Below, piece after piece: positions 1-8,750 of a stretch of 28,610 nt of DNA. Both the position numbers and the translations under genes were made by a program. The notes beneath the pieces are model-generated. The model did not search any database and was not told the DNA's origin. It worked only from the letters and a program-made list of their open reading frames with translations. This DNA comes from Pseudomonadota bacterium (lineage in GTDB: Bacteria > Pseudomonadota > Gammaproteobacteria > Steroidobacterales > Steroidobacteraceae): positions 1-28,610 of the forward strand of contig JAKBBE010000028.1 in the NCBI GenBank assembly GCA_021826035.1, written 5' to 3'. The first letter of the stretch is position 1, and each line of letters starts with the position of its first letter.

Positions 1-2
1 AT

Positions 3-215
3 CTGCCCCCCGGCATGCCGGAGGAGGTCTTCGAGAACCTCCAGGCCGTGCGGGTGCGGGGAACGGAGCTGCGCATCAGCCGGGCCGATTCGAGGCCCGA
101 GCACGCCGAGCGCCGTCCTCACGCGCCTAAGGGCATGCAAGGCCCGAGAGGCAAAGGCACGGCACCTCGGCACGGTCACGCGCCCAAACATCGCGGCAAG
201 CCCCCCCGCCGCTGA
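3..215 (+). CDS. DEAD-box RNA helicase, C-terminal fragment (DeaD/CsdA-like), 5' end outside window
   Basis: The reading frame is open from base 3 to the TGA at 213-215 and continues off the left edge. It begins Leu-Pro-Pro-Gly-Met-Pro-Glu-Glu-Val-Phe and goes on to VRVRGTELRISRA. I recognise this as the end of the DbpA-like RNA-binding domain found at the C-terminus of DeaD/CsdA helicases, where the E. coli protein has ELPKGMPGEV followed by a short basic stretch. The last 40 or so residues are rich in Arg, Lys, Pro, Gly and His, like the disordered RNA-binding tails of these helicases. The family unwinds structured RNA in ribosome assembly and mRNA decay, especially in the cold. Only about 71 residues are visible and the helicase core is absent, so the call rests on this short match and the basic tail. 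The ATG at 15 is internal, not a start. Confidence 0.62.
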   Translation: MPPGMPEEVFENLQAVRVRGTELRISRADSRPEHAERRPHAPKGMQGPRGKGTAPRHGHAPKHRGKPPRR

Positions 216-258
216 GGCGGCCGGTTCCCAGGCACCCGGTTGCGAGCCGACCGGGTGC
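208..258 (+). terminator. Stem-loops after the helicase gene, possible terminator
   Basis: A small hairpin (gccgc, 4-nt loop, gcggc) at 208-221 spans the helicase stop codon. A perfect 9-bp inverted repeat follows at 232-240 and 250-258 with a 9-nt loop. No run of T follows, so this is not a classical Rho-independent terminator. The remaining bases up to 433 hold no gene or convincing promoter that I can support. Confidence 0.35.
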
Positions 259-433
259 GTTGCGCGAAACCCCTCGAGGCGCCGCTGAGCGCACGCTAGC
301 GCGCCCGGACCGGCGGTTGCCCTGCTGCTCACGCGCCCTCTCGATCGCAGACGGCGATATGATGATGCGCCGGTGCGCGAGAGAAGTCCCGCGCAACGCC
401 AGACTCCAGGGCGGTCAGCGGGGAAGTCGGTCC

Positions 434-1762
434 ATGAAGCGTATGGTCGCCAGTGCATTGTTGACCGTTGCCATTCAGTCTGCAGCGGCGAGCGCACCGA
501 GCATCCCGGTAGCAGCGGCGGCGGCGGTATTCGCTCGCGCGCACACGCTGTGCGCGGCCGACGGCGGCCGTCTGTGGGGCGTGTCGTTGTGCGGCCCGCT
601 CATGTTGGCAGACCCGCGCACCGGCGCCGCCATCACGAATACACCCGTGCCGGGCGCCCGACGCGTCGGCGCTGACTATCTCCTGACGCTCGCACGCAGC
701 GAACCGATTGCCAATGCGCCGTTCGAATACGAAGGCGTCCGCTTCGCGCAGGTCACCTGGCCGCCCGTGCAGAGCGCGGCTCAGGAAGCGGTCAATCTCA
801 TGCACGAGTCCTTTCATCGGATCGAGCCGCAGCTCGGCTTCGTGGTCCGCGGTGCGGCGAACGCAGACAGCATGATCTCGGGGGACCCAGCCCTCGACAC
901 GGAAACGGGCCGAATCTGGCTGCGCGGGGAAATCCATGCGCTGCGCGTCGCACTCATCTCGAGAGGCGCGGCCCGCACCCGAGCGCTCGCCAATGCGCTG
1001 CGCATGCGCGCCTATCGGCACGCCATTGTGCCGGCGAGCGTTGCACCCGAGCACGAACTGGACATCATGGAGGGCCTCGCGGAGTCGACGGGCATCGATG
1101 TTGGACTGCCGCCGGCGCGCCGCATCGCGTATGCGCTGCATGACATGCGCTTCGTTGAGCATGCCCGCAGCTATGCGCGCACGTTCTTCTTCGCGATCGG
1201 GCCGGCCTACTCCGAGCTCCTCGATGCGGCAGATCCGCATTGGCGCCGCACCGTGACGATGAAGACCTCGATCGCGGCGCTGGCGGCACGGGCCTACGGC
1301 ATTTCGGTGACAGTCCCCTCGGCGCGGCTCGCACAGAACATCCTCGCCCGTTACGGCGGCGCCGCCATCGAAGCCCAGGAGGCGGTGCGCGCGGCGCATC
1401 AGGCGGCCAGGAGCGCCGCGTTGCGCGCCGAGCTCGTCTCCGGCAGGACGCTGCGCATGCCGCTGCAGCGGTTCAAGATCAGCTTCAATCCCAGCACCTT
1501 GACGCCGCTCGGCCGCTACGGCTCGGTCTATCACCGCGTGATGCTGAGCGCCCCCTGGGGGCGCATCACCGTCGTCCACGGCGATGCGCTCATCGATGCG
1601 AAATTCACGGCGCTCACGGTCGCGGCACCCGCCTCGGTGGCCGGCCGGACCCTTCAGAGGGGCGGCTGGGTGCTGAAGTTGGCGCCGGGCGCGGCCGTGC
1701 GCCCCGATCCGGCAAAACCGGGTTCCTACGTGGTCGCTGATCACGACGGCCCCAAACCCTGA
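434..1762 (+). CDS. Secreted protein with gluzincin-like HExxH...E motif (putative metallopeptidase)
   Basis: The protein is 442 residues if it starts at the ATG at 434, where a Sec signal peptide begins (MKRMVASALL, Ala-rich, likely cut near residue 21). An upstream extension in frame to 260 looks non-coding. Residues 124-128 read HESFH, a match to the zinc-binding HExxH consensus. Residues 213-217 read EGLAE, which resembles the helix carrying the third zinc ligand (Glu) in gluzincin peptidases. The spacing of about 85 residues is longer than in thermolysin but occurs in other gluzincins. Cys40 and Cys53 could form a disulfide. The C-terminal 150 residues are predicted mixed alpha/beta and match nothing I know. 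I do not recognise a named family. The glycosyltransferase gene starts 69 bp downstream on the same strand, but a functional link is not evident. Confidence 0.7.
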   Translation: MKRMVASALLTVAIQSAAASAPSIPVAAAAAVFARAHTLCAADGGRLWGVSLCGPLMLADPRTGAAITNTPVPGARRVGADYLLTLARSEPIANAPFEYEGVRFAQVTWPPVQSAAQEAVNLMHESFHRIEPQLGFVVRGAANADSMISGDPALDTETGRIWLRGEIHALRVALISRGAARTRALANALRMRAYRHAIVPASVAPEHELDIMEGLAESTGIDVGLPPARRIAYALHDMRFVEHARSYARTFFFAIGPAYSELLDAADPHWRRTVTMKTSIAALAARAYGISVTVPSARLAQNILARYGGAAIEAQEAVRAAHQAARSAALRAELVSGRTLRMPLQRFKISFNPSTLTPLGRYGSVYHRVMLSAPWGRITVVHGDALIDAKFTALTVAAPASVAGRTLQRGGWVLKLAPGAAVRPDPAKPGSYVVADHDGPKP

Positions 1763-1831
1763 CCCAGTGGGCCGCAAGGGCAACACCTGCCGCCAGAGCG
1801 CACGATGGAATCACCCGGTTAGGCCGCCATC

Positions 1832-3115
1832 ATGAGTCGCATCCTGCTCGCGACGTTGGGTTCGCTCGGCGATCTGCACCCCTACATCGCCGTGGGCAAA
1901 GCCTTGGTCGCGCGCGGACAGCAGGTACGTCTGGCCACGTCGATCGACTATCGGGCGCGCGTCGAAGCCGCCGGCCTGGAATGTGCTGCGCTGCCGCCCT
2001 CGCTCGCCGAACTTGGGGAACCGCAGCAGGTTGCGCCATTCTTCTTCGATCCCTGGCGGGGACCGCAGCGCCTGTGCGAGGCGATGATCAACGTTCCACT
2101 GCCGCGAGCGTGTGAGGCGCTGCGCGCGGCGACTGAGGGCGTCTCGATCGCGGTCTCGCATCCACTGACGCCCGCGCTCGCTCTGCTGGCCGAGGCGCGC
2201 GGACTGCCCTGGCTCTCCAGCGTGCTCGCCCCGTGCAGCCTGTTTTCGGCGCTCGACCCGCCCGTGCTCCCGAATGTCCCCTGGCTGCACCATCTGCCGC
2301 GCATCGGCCGCTGGCCGCACGGCGCGGTACACCGCCTCGTGGGTGCCACGATGCGCCGTTGGGAACGGCCGCTGCACGCGTTGCGTGCCGAGCTCGGGCT
2401 GGCACCAATCCGCGGGGCCCAATTGCTCGACGGCCAGTTCTCCCCGTTCGGCACCCTCGCACTGTTCGATCCGCAGCTTGCGGCACCCCAGTCCGATTGG
2501 CCTGCCCGGACGATGCTGTGCGGGGCCGCTCTGCACGACGCGGCGGATCCTGAGAATCTGGAACCGTCCGCTCACGAGCGGCTGGAGCGCTTCCTGGCCG
2601 CGGGCGCACCGCCGGTGGTGTTCGCGCTCGGCTCCTCGGCCGTGTGGCTCGCCCGCGACTATTGGCCACAGGCCATCGCCGCCTGCTCCCGCCTCGGGGT
2701 GCGCGGCGTGCTCCTGACCGGCACGCCCCTGCAGCGATCGCTGCCGCCTACGGTTGCCGCATTCGATTACCTGCCGTATTCCCAGCTGTTTGCGCGCGCC
2801 GCGGCAGTGGTTCATCAGGCCGGCATCGGCACGCTGGCGCAGGCTCTGCGCAGCGGTCGACCACAACTGCTCACCCCGGCCGGATTCGATCAGTTCGACA
2901 ATGCCGCCCGCGCCGCGCGGCTCGGAGTCGGTCGCGTGCTACCGTTTCGCCGGGCACACGATCCGTGGCGCCTGGCGCGCGAGTTGCGCAGACTCCTCGA
3001 TGAGCCTGCGCATGCGCGGGCCGCGGCGCAGGCCGCAGACACATCGGGCCGGCTCGACGGCGCCGGCGCTGCCGCCGATCACATCATGGCGTGCCTGCGC
3101 GCGCTTGCGGCCTGA
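1832..3115 (+). CDS. GT1-family glycosyltransferase (UDP-glycosyltransferase/RhlB-like)
   Basis: This 427-residue protein starts MSRILLATLGSLGDLHPYIA. That N-terminal GSxGDxxP signature is typical of GT1 enzymes such as rhamnosyltransferase RhlB and sterol/macrolide glucosyltransferases, which have a GT-B fold of two Rossmann domains. The C-terminal half carries the donor-nucleotide region at about residues 312-360: VVHQAGIGTLAQAL, then RPQLLTPAGFDQFDNA, the bacterial equivalent of the plant PSPG box. In this box the His contacts the diphosphate and the Asp-Gln pair contacts the sugar. These enzymes move a sugar from a nucleotide donor to a lipid, polyketide or other small hydrophobic acceptor. 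There is no signal peptide, so it should be cytosolic or membrane-peripheral. Acceptor and donor cannot be read from sequence, and no lipid or polyketide biosynthesis genes lie nearby. It converges on the next gene with 56 bp between stops. Confidence 0.85.
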   Translation: MSRILLATLGSLGDLHPYIAVGKALVARGQQVRLATSIDYRARVEAAGLECAALPPSLAELGEPQQVAPFFFDPWRGPQRLCEAMINVPLPRACEALRAATEGVSIAVSHPLTPALALLAEARGLPWLSSVLAPCSLFSALDPPVLPNVPWLHHLPRIGRWPHGAVHRLVGATMRRWERPLHALRAELGLAPIRGAQLLDGQFSPFGTLALFDPQLAAPQSDWPARTMLCGAALHDAADPENLEPSAHERLERFLAAGAPPVVFALGSSAVWLARDYWPQAIAACSRLGVRGVLLTGTPLQRSLPPTVAAFDYLPYSQLFARAAAVVHQAGIGTLAQALRSGRPQLLTPAGFDQFDNAARAARLGVGRVLPFRRAHDPWRLARELRRLLDEPAHARAAAQAADTSGRLDGAGAAADHIMACLRALAA

Positions 3116-3171
3116 GGCCGACCGGACCCCGAGCACTGTGCGCGCAGCGGCCCGCGCCCACGCGACCCGGC

Positions 3172-3984
3172 TCAGGGCAGCGGATGAAAGAACAGTCCCT
3201 GCACTTTGCCCTGCGAGGTGAGCGGCGCGATGATCACCTCGAGCTGGCCGTGAGCGAAAGTCGCCACATAATCGTCCGCGCCGTTGGCAAGCACTTTGTC
3301 ATGACGCAACGAGCGGAATGCGCCGAGTGAATGAAACAGCGCTGCGGCCTTGCCCGCCTGACTGCGCGCGGCGGCCGCGAGCGCCGGCACCATCCCGGCA
3401 TAGCGCGCGTGACCGGTGCGCTCGAAGGAGCGGATCTGCGCCCGCACCGCGGCGGCCGTTCCCGGACTGGGAATGTTGTTCTGGATCCGCCGCTGCAGCC
3501 GTGCCGCGGCGCGTGCGGCGATTTGTCCGGACACCCGGGGCGCGGATCTGAGATCTCCGTTCTGGTGCAACACCAACCCGGTGACCCGACCGTGCGCGTC
3601 GGTGAGGAAACTGATCTGCGCCGCCACGACCGTGGCGAAGAATGTGGTGGGACTCTCCGGGTATTCCCGCACCGGCGGCTGTCCGGTGAGCTGCGCGAAG
3701 TAATGATCGCCGCGGCGAAAGACGTGAAAGAAGGCCGTGGGCGACAGTTCGTAGTCACCGACGAACTTGTCGAAGTCTACCGGGTTGAAGGCCACTTCAT
3801 GCTGCGGGCGAGTCTGAGCGGCGAGCCGACGAGCCTGCAGCGTCGCCGTCGATTGCATCGGCCGCATCGCGGCGGCATGGGCCTGGGGCAGCGCCCGCGG
3901 ACCGAGGATCCCGATCAGGACCAGCGCTGCGCCGAGGAGCATCGGGTGGGTCAGACTGACGGGACGGGCACGAGTCGCATTCAT
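3172..3984 (-). CDS. Exported protein with DUF3471-like segment, function unknown
   Basis: The protein is 270 residues using the ATG at 3984, which directly precedes a hydrophobic signal segment (residues about 13-37, ending QAHA). The longer in-frame reading up to 4206 would overlap the divergent xdhC-like gene and is Arg-rich, so I rejected it. Residues about 68-145 (FDKFVGDYELSP, then a RRGDHYFAQLTG strand, then ISFLTDAHGRVTGLVLHQNG) have the pattern of the DUF3471 domain often seen at the C-terminus of serine beta-lactamase-like proteins. Here it stands alone without the enzyme domain. The C-terminal part is helical and ends with a second short beta segment (VIIAPLTSQGKVQGLFFHPLP) resembling a degenerate repeat of the same fold. 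The likely location is the periplasm. No function can be assigned. It is transcribed divergently from the molybdenum-enzyme locus. Confidence 0.75.
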   Translation of the reverse strand: MNATRARPVSLTHPMLLGAALVLIGILGPRALPQAHAAAMRPMQSTATLQARRLAAQTRPQHEVAFNPVDFDKFVGDYELSPTAFFHVFRRGDHYFAQLTGQPPVREYPESPTTFFATVVAAQISFLTDAHGRVTGLVLHQNGDLRSAPRVSGQIAARAAARLQRRIQNNIPSPGTAAAVRAQIRSFERTGHARYAGMVPALAAAARSQAGKAAALFHSLGAFRSLRHDKVLANGADDYVATFAHGQLEVIIAPLTSQGKVQGLFFHPLP

Positions 3985-4117
3985 GCGGGACTCCACACGC
4001 TTCTGCCTGATCGACGAGCGAGAATACCATCGGCCACGAGCACCGCACAGCGCATCCGCCGCCCCACCCGTGCGGCTGCGGATTGCCGTTCGGCGCGGAT
4101 CGCGCTTAGGATCGCAC

Positions 4118-5197
4118 ATGGACTCCACCCTGGGCGCCCTGCTGCCGCTGTTCTTCACTGAGCGGGCCGCCGGCCGCGCCGTCGTCCTCGGGATCCTGAT
4201 CCACACTGCCGGCTCGACCTACCAGCGCCCGGGCGCCTTGGTCTGCATCGCCGCTGACGGGCAATTCGCGGGATTGATCTCAGGCGGCTGTCTCGAGGGC
4301 GACCTCGCCGAACATGCCCGCGAGGTGATCGCGGGCGCACCGGCACGGCGCATCACCTACGATCTGCGCGACCCGAACGACCTGCTGTGGGGCCTCGGCG
4401 CCGGCTGTGAGGGCGAGATGCGCATTCTGCTCGTGCGCGTCGGGCCGCAGGAACACTGGGAGCCGCTCGCGCACCTCACTGAAGCGTACGCGGCGCACCG
4501 CTCGACGGCCGTCGGACTGGTCAGCGAATCCCGCGATCCGCACGTCGCCCTCGGCGCACTGGCACTCCCTGGGACGGGTGCGCACGCCCTGCTCCCCGAA
4601 GCCGCCCGCGCGGCGCTCGAGCGCGCCGCCGACACGAGCGCACCCGGTGAGTTCGAGGTACCGGAACGTTATCGGCTCTTTCTGCTGCCGCTCGCGCTGC
4701 CCCCGCGGCTGCTGCTGCTCGGCGCCGGTCCGGACGCTCTGCCCGTGGTGCGTCTCGCCGCCGAGCTGCACTGGAAAGTGACCGTGGCCGATCAGCGCAG
4801 CGCACTCGCCACGCCCGCGCGGTTTCCCGCGGCGGAACGTGTCCTCACGTTAGCTGCGGAGCAGCTCGTGACCGGACTCGAGGTCGAGGGCTTTCAAGCC
4901 GCCGTCGTCATGACGCACCAACTGCAAGCGGACGGCGACTATCTCCGGGCGCTGGCGCGTACGAGCGTGCCGTACATCGGATTGCTGGGTCCGGCGGCGC
5001 GAGCCGAACGCCTGCTGGAGGAACTCGGCGAGGACGCGCACCGCGTGCGCGCGCGGCTGCACGCCCCGGTGGGACTGGATCTCGGCGGACGCTCGCCGCA
5101 GGCCATTGCGCTCTCGATCGTCGCGGAGATTCTCGCATTCCTCCACGGCAAGGCCCACGGCACAGCGCCCGGCCAGACGGCCGCACCGCGGCGATGA
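4118..5197 (+). CDS. XdhC/CoxI-family molybdenum-enzyme maturation chaperone
   Basis: This is a 359-residue XdhC-family protein. The N-terminal domain carries GSTYQRPGALV and the hallmark ISGGCLEGDL (about residues 50-65). The C-terminal domain is a Rossmann fold that starts LLLLGAGPDALPVVRLA and is followed by WKVTVADQR. Family members bind molybdenum cofactor, promote its sulfuration and insert it into xanthine-oxidase-family enzymes. The start at 4118 has AGGA six bases upstream; an upstream in-frame extension to 3983 crosses the divergent gene's start and is unlikely. The gene ends in an ATGA overlap with the MocA-like gene. With the oxidoreductase genes just downstream, the natural reading is a dedicated chaperone for that enzyme. 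The family is clear; which enzyme it serves is inferred from position. Confidence 0.92.
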   Translation: MDSTLGALLPLFFTERAAGRAVVLGILIHTAGSTYQRPGALVCIAADGQFAGLISGGCLEGDLAEHAREVIAGAPARRITYDLRDPNDLLWGLGAGCEGEMRILLVRVGPQEHWEPLAHLTEAYAAHRSTAVGLVSESRDPHVALGALALPGTGAHALLPEAARAALERAADTSAPGEFEVPERYRLFLLPLALPPRLLLLGAGPDALPVVRLAAELHWKVTVADQRSALATPARFPAAERVLTLAAEQLVTGLEVEGFQAAVVMTHQLQADGDYLRALARTSVPYIGLLGPAARAERLLEELGEDAHRVRARLHAPVGLDLGGRSPQAIALSIVAEILAFLHGKAHGTAPGQTAAPRR

Positions 5198-5793
5198 GCG
5201 CCCCGCGCGCCGAACTGCACGCCATCGTGCTCGCCGCCGGCGCCGCACGCCGTTTCGGCACGCTGAAGCAGCTGCAGACAATCGAGGGCGAACCGCTCCT
5301 GCTGCGGGTCGCTCGCCGCGCGGCCACCGCCGTCGATCACACCACCGTGGTCCTCGGCGCCCACGCTGAGAGGCTCGCGCCGCTGCTCGCCGCGGAGCCG
5401 TTCGCGCTGCACGTCAATACGCAGTGGGCCGATGGGCTGGCCAGTTCGATTCGCACCGGGATCGCGGCGCTGCCGCCCACCTGTGCCGGCGCGATGCTGG
5501 TGCTCGCCGACCAGATGGCGATCCGCGCCGAGCACTACGCGCAGTTGGCCACCCTCTGGCGGCAGGTCCCGGACTCGATCGTCGCGGCGCATTTCGACGG
5601 CCACGCGGGGGCACCGGCGATTTTTCCCCGCCGGCTGTTCGCGGCGCTGCTCGCGCTCGAAGGCGACGTTGGCGCGCGATTCGTGTTGCGTGAGCACGCG
5701 GACGCTCTGAGGACGCTCGCGATGCCGAGCGCCGCCCTCGATCTCGACACGCCGGCGGACCTCAAGGCCGGCCTGCAGCCCGCCCCGCGTTGA
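5194..5793 (+). CDS. MocA-like molybdenum cofactor cytidylyltransferase
   Basis: The 199-residue protein begins with the MobA/MocA nucleotidyltransferase signature LAAGAARRFGTLKQL (residues 13-27), with Lys25 as the expected nucleotide-contacting residue. A metal-binding-type loop VLADQMAI occurs near residue 105. MocA enzymes use CTP to turn molybdopterin-Mo into the cytosine dinucleotide form used by bacterial xanthine-oxidase-family hydroxylases; MobA uses GTP for DMSO-reductase-family enzymes. The neighbouring substrate enzyme is of the first type, so CTP use is the better guess, although base specificity is not proven by motif here. The start overlaps the xdhC-like stop by 4 bp (ATGA), indicating translational coupling. 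A 145-bp gap with its own predicted promoter follows. Confidence 0.88.
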   Translation: MSAPRAELHAIVLAAGAARRFGTLKQLQTIEGEPLLLRVARRAATAVDHTTVVLGAHAERLAPLLAAEPFALHVNTQWADGLASSIRTGIAALPPTCAGAMLVLADQMAIRAEHYAQLATLWRQVPDSIVAAHFDGHAGAPAIFPRRLFAALLALEGDVGARFVLREHADALRTLAMPSAALDLDTPADLKAGLQPAPR

Positions 5794-5837
5794 GCGCAGT
5801 TCGGCCGCGACCCAACGCCCGAGACAACGCTCCCGGT

Positions 5838-5879
5838 ATGCCCGCCGCGGCTGACCCGGCGGGCATGATCCCCTATACT
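5838..5879 (+). promoter_or_regulatory. Predicted sigma-70 promoter with overlapping inverted repeat, upstream of iorA-like gene
   Basis: CTGACC at 5851-5856 (-35-like) and TATACT at 5874-5879 (-10, five of six consensus bases) are separated by exactly 17 bp. A perfect 10-bp inverted repeat (atgcccgccg at 5838-5847, cggcgggcat at 5857-5866) brackets the -35 element, which lies in the 9-nt loop. The arrangement suits an operator, or a terminator for the upstream gene pair reused as a control site. Transcription would start near 5886, giving a leader of about 50 nt. Confidence 0.5.
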
Positions 5880-5938
5880 TTGGGTGCGAGAACGCCCGGC
5901 CGCCCGCTCCAGGCGGCGCCACGAACGCGGAGGCGCGC

Positions 5939-6424
5939 ATGCACTTTTCGATCCAGGTCAATGGCGAGCGGCGCATCGTCGAGGAGGATCCTGACACCCC
6001 GCTGCTGTGGGTGCTGCGCGACGATCTGCATCTGAGCGGCACGAAGTTCGGCTGCGGCATCGCCCAGTGCGGGGCCTGCACGGTGCATCTCGACGGCGTA
6101 CCGGCACGTGCGTGCGTCACCCCGATCTCCGCCGTCGGCACCGCTCCGGTCGTCACCATCGAAGGCATCGGCGCGAGCGAGTGGGGCCGCAAGGTCAAAG
6201 CCGCCTGGCTCGAGCTCGACGTCATGCAGTGCGGGTACTGTCAGGCCGGACAGGTCATGTCGGCGACGGCACTGCTGGCGAAGAACCCTCGGCCCACCGA
6301 TGCGGATATCGACCAGGCCATGCACGGCAACATCTGCCGCTGCTGCACCTACACCCGGATCCGTGCGGCCATCAAGCGGGCCGCGGGTCTGCCCACCGCC
6401 GACACGCGGGAGGCACGCTCATGA
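5939..6424 (+). CDS. iorA: 2Fe-2S subunit of xanthine-oxidase-family oxidoreductase (isoquinoline 1-oxidoreductase alpha-like)
   Basis: This 161-residue protein has two iron-sulfur modules. The N-terminal plant-ferredoxin-like cluster uses Cys39, Cys44, Cys47 and Cys59 (CGIAQCGAC and the later RACV). The C-terminal helical cluster uses Cys98, Cys101, Cys133 and Cys135 (CGYCQAG and [14 protein letters not shown]). An extra Cys136 follows directly. This is the standard small subunit of CoxS/IorA type; it passes electrons from the molybdenum centre toward an external acceptor. GGAGG at 5929-5933 supports the ATG at 5939. Its stop overlaps the start of the large-subunit gene by 4 bp. The lack of an FAD subunit gene beside it points to the two-subunit Ior/aldehyde-oxidase arrangement, which probably donates to a cytochrome. 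The physiological substrate is not determined. Confidence 0.92.
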   Translation: MHFSIQVNGERRIVEEDPDTPLLWVLRDDLHLSGTKFGCGIAQCGACTVHLDGVPARACVTPISAVGTAPVVTIEGIGASEWGRKVKAAWLELDVMQCGYCQAGQVMSATALLAKNPRPTDADIDQAMHGNICRCCTYTRIRAAIKRAAGLPTADTREARS

Positions 6425-8679
6425 GTATCCGAGATGATCGCGAGCCGGCCCGCGACGCCGCAGAGCTCTCGCGCCGGGAATTTCTGAGCGTCGCACTCAC
6501 CGCCGGCGGCAGTCTGCTGCTGACGCTGAACGTGCCGAGCGCCGCCGGCGCCCTCGGGCAAGCCGCGCCGGCCGCGCCTCTGAACCCCTACATCCGCATC
6601 GACCCGGACGGCACGATCACCATCGTGGCGAAGAACCCGGAAATCGGTCAGGGCATGAAGACCACCCTGCCGATGCTGATCGCGGATGAACTCGACGCGG
6701 ACTGGAGTGGCGTGCGGGTCGAGCAGGCCATGCTCAATCCGATCTACGGCCCGCAGTTCGCGGGCGGCAGTCTCGGCACGCCGTTGAACTGGATTCCGAT
6801 GCAGCGTGTGGGCGCGGCCGGCCGGCAGATGCTGCTCACGGCGGCCGCGCGCGCCTGGAACGTGCCGCTCGAGGAATGTGTCGCTGAGCGCAGCACCGTG
6901 CGCCACCGCACCAGCGGGCGCACGCTCGGCTACGGCGCCCTGGCGAGCCGTGCCGCCGCGCTGCCCGCCCCGGATCTGAGCACCGTGCGCCTGAAGACCC
7001 CGGCCGAATACACGATCATCGGGCGGTTCACCGGTGGCGTCGACAGCCCCCGGGTGCTCGCCGGGGAGCCGTTGTTCGGCATCGACGTGCAGCTGCCGGA
7101 CTTGAGTTACGCGGTGTATGCGAAGTCCCCGGTCTTCGGCGCGCGGCTGGTGCACGCCAACCTCGAGGAACTCAAGGCGCAGCCAGGGGTGCGCGACGCG
7201 TTCGTGCTGCGCGCCTCGCAGCCGGATGCCGCGATCAAGATGGGGCTGGTCGACGGCGTGGCCATCCTCGCCGACAAGTGGTGGGACGCGCAGAAGGCGC
7301 TGCGCATGCTGCGGGCCGAGTGGGCACCGCGGGCCGCCTCGAACCAGAGCACGCACGCCTTCGCCCTCGAGGCCGACCGGTTGGCGCGCCTCGCACCTCA
7401 ATCCGTCCTGCGGCGCGACGGCGATGTCGAGACCGCCTTGGCGCGCGCCCACAGGACCGTGAGCGCCGCCTACGCATATCCCTTCCTGGCACACGCGACG
7501 CTCGAGCCGCAGAACTGCACCGCCCGAGTGGGGCGGGATGGCAGCGTGGAGATCTGGGCGCCCACCCAGAACCCCGCGCCGGGCGCGAAGCAGGTCGCCG
7601 AGACTCTGGGCATCGATCCGGGCAAGATCCGCGTCCACATGACACGGATCGGCGGGGGATTCGGGCGGCGGCTGAACAATGACTACATGATCGAGGCCGC
7701 CGCGATCGCGCAGCACGCCCGCCGCCCGGTCAAACTGCTCTGGAACCGTGAGCAGGACATCCGCCACGACTCGTATCGGCCCGGGGGATTTCATCACTTC
7801 ACCGCCGGGCTCGATGCCGAGGGCCGCCTGACGGCGTTTCGCGATCACTTCATCACCTTCGGCCAGAACGGCCACGTCGCCTCCTCGGCCGAACTGCCAC
7901 GCGACCATTTCCCGGCCGGATACGTACCCGCCCTGCAGTTCGCGCAGTCGCTGATCCAACTCGATGCGCCCACCGGCCCGATGCGCAACCCCGGCGGCAA
8001 CGCACTCGCCTTCGCCTTCGAATCGTTTCTCGACGAGATCGCGCATGCCGGTGGCCGCGACCCGCTCGCACTGCGCCTGGAGCTGTACGGTCCGGCGCGC
8101 GTGCTGCCGGCACCCCCGCCGCGGTACGGAGTGACGCCTCCGCCGTTCGACACCGGCCGCGTTCGCGGCGTACTGGAGGACGTCGCGCGCCGATCCGGAT
8201 GGGCGCAGCGCAAGCGCCTGCCGCCCGGAACCGGCATGGGCCTGGCGTTCTACTACAGCCACTTCGGTTATGTCGCCGAGGTCATCCAGGCGAGCGTTAC
8301 GCCCGACGGCATCCCGCGCATACACAAGGTCTGGGCGGCCGTGGACATCGGCAGCCAGATCATCAACCCGGCCGGCGCCTACAACCAGGCGCAAGGCGCG
8401 ATTCTCGACGGACTCGGTCAGGCACTGCACCTGCTCGTCACTCTGGAGGAGGGACGCGTGCTGCAGAAGAACTTCGATACGTACCGGCTGCTGCGCATCG
8501 AGGAGGCCCCGCCCATCGAGGTGCACTTCGTGCGCAGCGCCAACCCCCCGACCGGCCTCGGCGAGCCGGCGCTGCCACCGGCTCTGCCCGCGCTGTGCAA
8601 TGCGCTCTTTGCCGCAACGGGCACGCGCATCCGTTCGTTGCCGATCGACGCGCACCGGCTGCGCACCGTCGCCGCCTGA
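6421..8679 (+). CDS. iorB: Molybdopterin-binding subunit, isoquinoline 1-oxidoreductase beta-like, Tat-exported
   Basis: The 752-residue protein starts at the ATG in the ATGA overlap with the small subunit. A twin-arginine motif [10 protein letters not shown] (residues 17-26) precedes a hydrophobic stretch, so the folded enzyme, with its small partner, is expected to be exported by Tat to the periplasm. Molybdopterin-cofactor motifs typical of the family are present: [17 protein letters not shown] (about residues 410-426), a [16 protein letters not shown] stretch, and [14 protein letters not shown] near the end, where Glu715 is at the position of the catalytic glutamate. These enzymes hydroxylate N-heterocycles or oxidise aldehydes with water as the oxygen source. 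The one-subunit-pair layout and Tat signal match IorB and related aldehyde dehydrogenases. Substrate cannot be inferred further. Upstream XdhC- and MocA-like genes supply maturation and cofactor. Confidence 0.9.
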   Translation: MSIRDDREPARDAAELSRREFLSVALTAGGSLLLTLNVPSAAGALGQAAPAAPLNPYIRIDPDGTITIVAKNPEIGQGMKTTLPMLIADELDADWSGVRVEQAMLNPIYGPQFAGGSLGTPLNWIPMQRVGAAGRQMLLTAAARAWNVPLEECVAERSTVRHRTSGRTLGYGALASRAAALPAPDLSTVRLKTPAEYTIIGRFTGGVDSPRVLAGEPLFGIDVQLPDLSYAVYAKSPVFGARLVHANLEELKAQPGVRDAFVLRASQPDAAIKMGLVDGVAILADKWWDAQKALRMLRAEWAPRAASNQSTHAFALEADRLARLAPQSVLRRDGDVETALARAHRTVSAAYAYPFLAHATLEPQNCTARVGRDGSVEIWAPTQNPAPGAKQVAETLGIDPGKIRVHMTRIGGGFGRRLNNDYMIEAAAIAQHARRPVKLLWNREQDIRHDSYRPGGFHHFTAGLDAEGRLTAFRDHFITFGQNGHVASSAELPRDHFPAGYVPALQFAQSLIQLDAPTGPMRNPGGNALAFAFESFLDEIAHAGGRDPLALRLELYGPARVLPAPPPRYGVTPPPFDTGRVRGVLEDVARRSGWAQRKRLPPGTGMGLAFYYSHFGYVAEVIQASVTPDGIPRIHKVWAAVDIGSQIINPAGAYNQAQGAILDGLGQALHLLVTLEEGRVLQKNFDTYRLLRIEEAPPIEVHFVRSANPPTGLGEPALPPALPALCNALFAATGTRIRSLPIDAHRLRTVAA

Positions 8680-8682
8680 GCC

Positions 8683-8750
8683 GAGCGCCCGCGCGCTGCG
8701 GTGCGGGCGCTCATCGGTCGGGCCGCTGGGCGCATCGCCCCAGGGCGGCC
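8683..8750 (+). terminator. Two stem-loops after the iorB-like gene, probable transcription end
   Basis: Four bases after the iorB-like stop there is a perfect 10-bp inverted repeat (8683-8692 and 8703-8712, loop 10 nt). A second hairpin follows (ggccgctggg at 8721-8730 pairing with 8739-8750, with a 2-nt bulge). No T-run follows either, as is common in GC-rich genomes. The 8751-8880 segment upstream of the PEP synthase gene shows no clear promoter. Confidence 0.42.

Noticed and set aside
15..215. Stand-alone small basic protein starting at the ATG at 15
   Set aside because: The frame is open to the window edge and the residues before the ATG (LPPG) continue a DeaD/CsdA-like domain, so it is the tail of a larger gene.
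4083..4112. TTGCCG and TAGGAT as a leaderless promoter for the xdhC-like gene
   Set aside because: Both hexamers match only four of six positions, spacing is 18 bp, and the AGGA inside the second one is better explained as the ribosome binding site.
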